Assembly: GCF_052113705.1 (NCBI RefSeq)
Contig: NZ_JBGQOG010000001.1
Span: 1-64,000, forward strand
Direction: 5' to 3'
Source: JBGQOG01 sp052113705
GTDB lineage: Bacteria > Pseudomonadota > Alphaproteobacteria > Rhodobacterales > Rhodobacteraceae
Length of the DNA stretch: 64,000 nucleotides
Below are positions 62,356 through 64,000 of this stretch, one piece after another (positions within the stretch are counted from its first letter, which is position 1; every line of letters starts with the position of its first letter). The position numbers were made by a program, and so were the translations under genes. A model generated the notes under the pieces. It worked only from the letters and a program-made list of their open reading frames with translations. It was not told where the DNA came from and searched no databases.

Positions 62356-62593
62356 AGCAAACGGCAGGGGCGCAAGCTCCGCCCCCCCCCCTGCAGGTGC
62401 ATCGCGACCTGTCCGGTCGCGGCAGGCGGCCCCGGTTGGGACAGATCCCGCTGAAGACACGCAGCCCGGCGGACCTCTGCGCTCCGGGCAGTACAACTCA
62501 TGCCGCGCCGGGGACAGCGGGCACATCCCGCCACAAATCTCTGCCCCCGCCGTGCAAACGGCGCTGCGCGAAAAGGTTGCAGGGGCAGACCTT

Positions 62594-62657
62594 TCGGCAT
62601 CGGCATCGGCATCGGCATCGGCATCGGCATCGGCATCGGCATCGGCATCGGCATCGG
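62594..62657. repeat. (TCGGCA) hexanucleotide repeat, 10.7 copies
   Basis: Ten perfect tandem copies of TCGGCA from 62594 to 62653 plus TCGG. A tract of this length is prone to copy-number change by slippage. All six frames through it stay open, giving Ala-Ser, Ile-Gly, His-Arg or Met-Pro repeats, but no frame looks like a real gene. Confidence 0.95.
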
Positions 62658-62761
62658 GGCTGCCCGGGCGCATGGTCCCCGACAAGATCATTTCGAAAGA
62701 CGTGACCTGCGCCGCTGGCTTCGGCATCCGCCCCGGCGCAGCCCTTTCATCTGCCCACAAA

Positions 62762-62795
62762 CAAAACCGCCGCAGCCCCGGCGGGATGCGGCGGT
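62762..62795 (-). terminator. Terminator of the CpxP-like gene
   Basis: A 9-bp perfect stem (62766-62774 with 62787-62795), followed on the minus strand by TTTTGT, about 60 bases past the stop codon at 62856. Confidence 0.75.
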
Positions 62796-62855
62796 AAGCG
62801 GCGACAGTGCGCGGTGGCGACCCGGTGTCACCGTCAGCCCTGAGGCAGCATGGGC

Positions 62856-63389
62856 TCAGTTGGCGGGCGGCTGCGGTCTTTCCTTGCCCGCACCGGGGCG
62901 CTTGTCCATTTGCCGCTTCAGCATCTCCTGCAGACGGGCGGCATAGGCTTTGCGCGCCTCGGGCGACATGGCGGCAATGCGCTCGGCGAACAGCCGCTGG
63001 CCAATCTCCATCCGGCTTTTGCTGCGCGCGCCATAGGCATCAAACAGGCGCTGCAATTGGGTGCCATCCCAGACATCGGCCTGCAATGCCGCAACAAACG
63101 CATCCATATCGGCCCGCGCCTGCTGGCGCATCTCGCGGAAAGCCGCGCCATCGGGGGCGGCGGCACGGCGCAACGCCTCGCGGTCGTCGCGCGACAGCGC
63201 ATCGGTAAAGGTGCCCATGCCGATGTCGCCCACCATCGGGCGCGGCGGATGTGGCGGCCCGATGAACAGCCGCCCGGCCACCACGCCAACCACCAACAGA
63301 TTGAGCGCCAGCGAGATGATCAGCACGGCACGGATCGGCCCCGGAATTTTCGGCTTTGCGCCCGGCGCGGCAGTGTCAGCCATGCTCAT
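62856..63389 (-). CDS. Periplasmic CpxP-like / heavy-metal sensor family protein
   Basis: 177 residues with one N-terminal membrane helix (about 20-41). The periplasmic part is all helical with FTDALSRDDREALRRAA, FREMRQQARADMDAFVAAL and a MSPEARKAYAARLQEML LTxxQ-like region, as in the CpxP/heavy-metal resistance family. It overlaps the upstream gene by four bases and ends an operon with an ECF sigma factor, so it is probably part of an envelope-stress or metal response. Confidence 0.82.
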   Translation of the reverse strand: MSMADTAAPGAKPKIPGPIRAVLIISLALNLLVVGVVAGRLFIGPPHPPRPMVGDIGMGTFTDALSRDDREALRRAAAPDGAAFREMRQQARADMDAFVAALQADVWDGTQLQRLFDAYGARSKSRMEIGQRLFAERIAAMSPEARKAYAARLQEMLKRQMDKRPGAGKERPQPPAN

Positions 63390-63802
63390 CCCTCCTGCCC
63401 GTCAGCCCAGGCCAAAATATCGTCATCGGGCAGCAATTGCACCGATCCCAGTTGCTCGGCCACCGTCGATGCAGACCAGAGCGAACCGCTCAGCGTGGTT
63501 CCCACCGTGCCAAAGCTGCTCAGGCCGGAAACCCCGATCCACACCCCGGCGACCGCGGCCGTGGCCATACCGCCCAGACCACCCCAGCCGCCCAGCCCCG
63601 CCACCAGCATCGCCCAGAGGCCCTGCCGCGGCGCGGCCTGCGGGCGGCTCAGGCCCTGCGGGATCCGCCGCGCCGCTTCGGCTTCGGCATCCGCCAGAAC
63701 CCGCGCCATAAAATCGGCGGAAGGGTCCATGGCCGTCGCCCGTGCGGCGGCAAAATAGCCTTCCAGCCCGTCAAATTCGCGATCCGTCTCAGCCATGACC
63801 AT
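63386..63802 (-). CDS. Membrane-anchored protein, probable anti-sigma partner
   Basis: 138 residues from the ATG at 63802 (63796 possible). N-terminal cytoplasmic part (about 1-60) with GLEGYFAAARATAMDPSADFMARVLADAEAEA, one membrane segment (about 70-95) and a short periplasmic tail. It overlaps the sigma factor gene by 14 bases. No zinc-binding HxxxCxxC motif is present, so it is not a ZAS-type anti-sigma factor; the role is inferred from gene position. Confidence 0.7.
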   Translation of the reverse strand: MVMAETDREFDGLEGYFAAARATAMDPSADFMARVLADAEAEAARRIPQGLSRPQAAPRQGLWAMLVAGLGGWGGLGGMATAAVAGVWIGVSGLSSFGTVGTTLSGSLWSASTVAEQLGSVQLLPDDDILAWADGQEG

Positions 63803-64000
63803 ACCCCAATTCCTCGCGCCGCCCCGCCAAAAGAGCCGACAGCGCCCGCTTGCCCCGCGCCGTGAGGCTTTCAACCGCCTCGACGCCAATTTCCATCACT
63901 TCGGCTATCTCCGGGTTAGACAACCCTTCCAGATGCCGCAACACCACCGCCTGCCGTTGCCGCTCGGGCAGCGCCGCAAGCGCCGTCTCCAGCGCCGTGG
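63789..64000 (-). CDS. ECF sigma factor, C-terminal fragment at window edge
   Basis: The last 69 residues of a sigma-70 family protein, cut by the end of the window. The visible part is region 4: LAALPERQRQAVVLRHLEGLSNPEIAEVM, then the recognition helix around VEAVESLTARGKRAL. The stop is at 63789-63791, inside the start of the next gene. Confidence 0.88.
   Translation of the reverse strand, partial: TALETALAALPERQRQAVVLRHLEGLSNPEIAEVMEIGVEAVESLTARGKRALSALLAGRREELGYGHG

Larger units (their letters stand above)
62356..62855. other. Intergenic region pleD - CpxP-like gene
   Basis: 500 bases without a supported gene. It holds a GC hairpin just past pleD (62366-62385 region), the hexanucleotide tract (62594-62657) and the terminator of the minus-strand gene. 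The open frames here encode only dipeptide repeats. Confidence 0.6.

Noticed and set aside
62594..62657. Possible CRISPR array
   Set aside because: The six-base units are contiguous with no spacers. No other regularly spaced repeats and no cas genes are present in the window.
62552..62797. An open frame encoding an Ala-Ser repeat protein through the hexamer tract
   Set aside because: No ribosome binding site or conserved domain; every frame through the tract is open simply because the unit is six bases without stops.

Overview
The window is very GC-rich, densely coding alphaproteobacterial chromosome. Gene content and protein wording fit a Rhodobacter-type member of the Rhodobacterales, and Rhodobacter capsulatus or a close relative is my best guess. 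Most genes lie on the minus strand in long, tightly packed operons with 4-bp ATGA overlaps. The first 76 bases are pure C and look like an assembly or gap artefact.

Layout. 0.1-2.4 kb: a Hint-domain protein and an LpxR-type lipid A deacylase. 2.6-9.0 kb: the phosphate operon pstS-pstC-pstA-pstB-phoU-phoB, led by a Pho box, with no phoR. 9.2-20.5 kb: the glycogen operon glgP-glgB-glgC-glgA-glgX and a divergent GH13 alpha-glucosidase. 20.5-25.9 kb: a sugar ABC importer (YtfQ-YtfR-YtfT-YjfF type) ending in its probable GntR regulator. 26.2-30.5 kb: a YehZYXW/OsmF-type osmoprotectant importer followed by a thioesterase. 30.7-31.5 kb: a small gene plus hemP, and tRNA-Gly(TCC). 31.8-35.3 kb: a periplasmic 5'-nucleotidase, then DUF952, pyrD and an ArsC-like gene on the plus strand.

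35.4-45.2 kb is the most striking part. It is one long minus-strand acetate operon: acs, adk, a DUF4212 small subunit, an ActP-type symporter, a cNMP/CBS/DUF294 protein, a small membrane protein, a lone receiver, and a membrane protein that fuses a degenerate histidine-kinase body to a DEDDh 3'-5' exonuclease. Acetate uptake, activation to acetyl-CoA and recycling of the AMP by-product are therefore encoded together with an apparent signalling module.

45.5-55.7 kb: a SulP transporter, an FMN-binding split-barrel protein, a large tailspike-like beta-helix protein (possibly a gene transfer agent tail fibre), DUF4864, class I lysyl-tRNA synthetase, a TerB-like protein, an exported protein, PBP4 (dacB) and nadD. 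56-64 kb: an H-NOX-like protein without heme-binding residues paired with a diguanylate cyclase, a DUF4153 membrane protein, a HAD phosphatase, DUF3572, PleD, a ten-copy hexanucleotide repeat, a CpxP-like protein, a membrane-anchored regulator and the end of an ECF sigma gene cut by the window edge.

Start codons were re-chosen by ribosome binding sites, signal peptides and family length. All functions are inferred from sequence alone.
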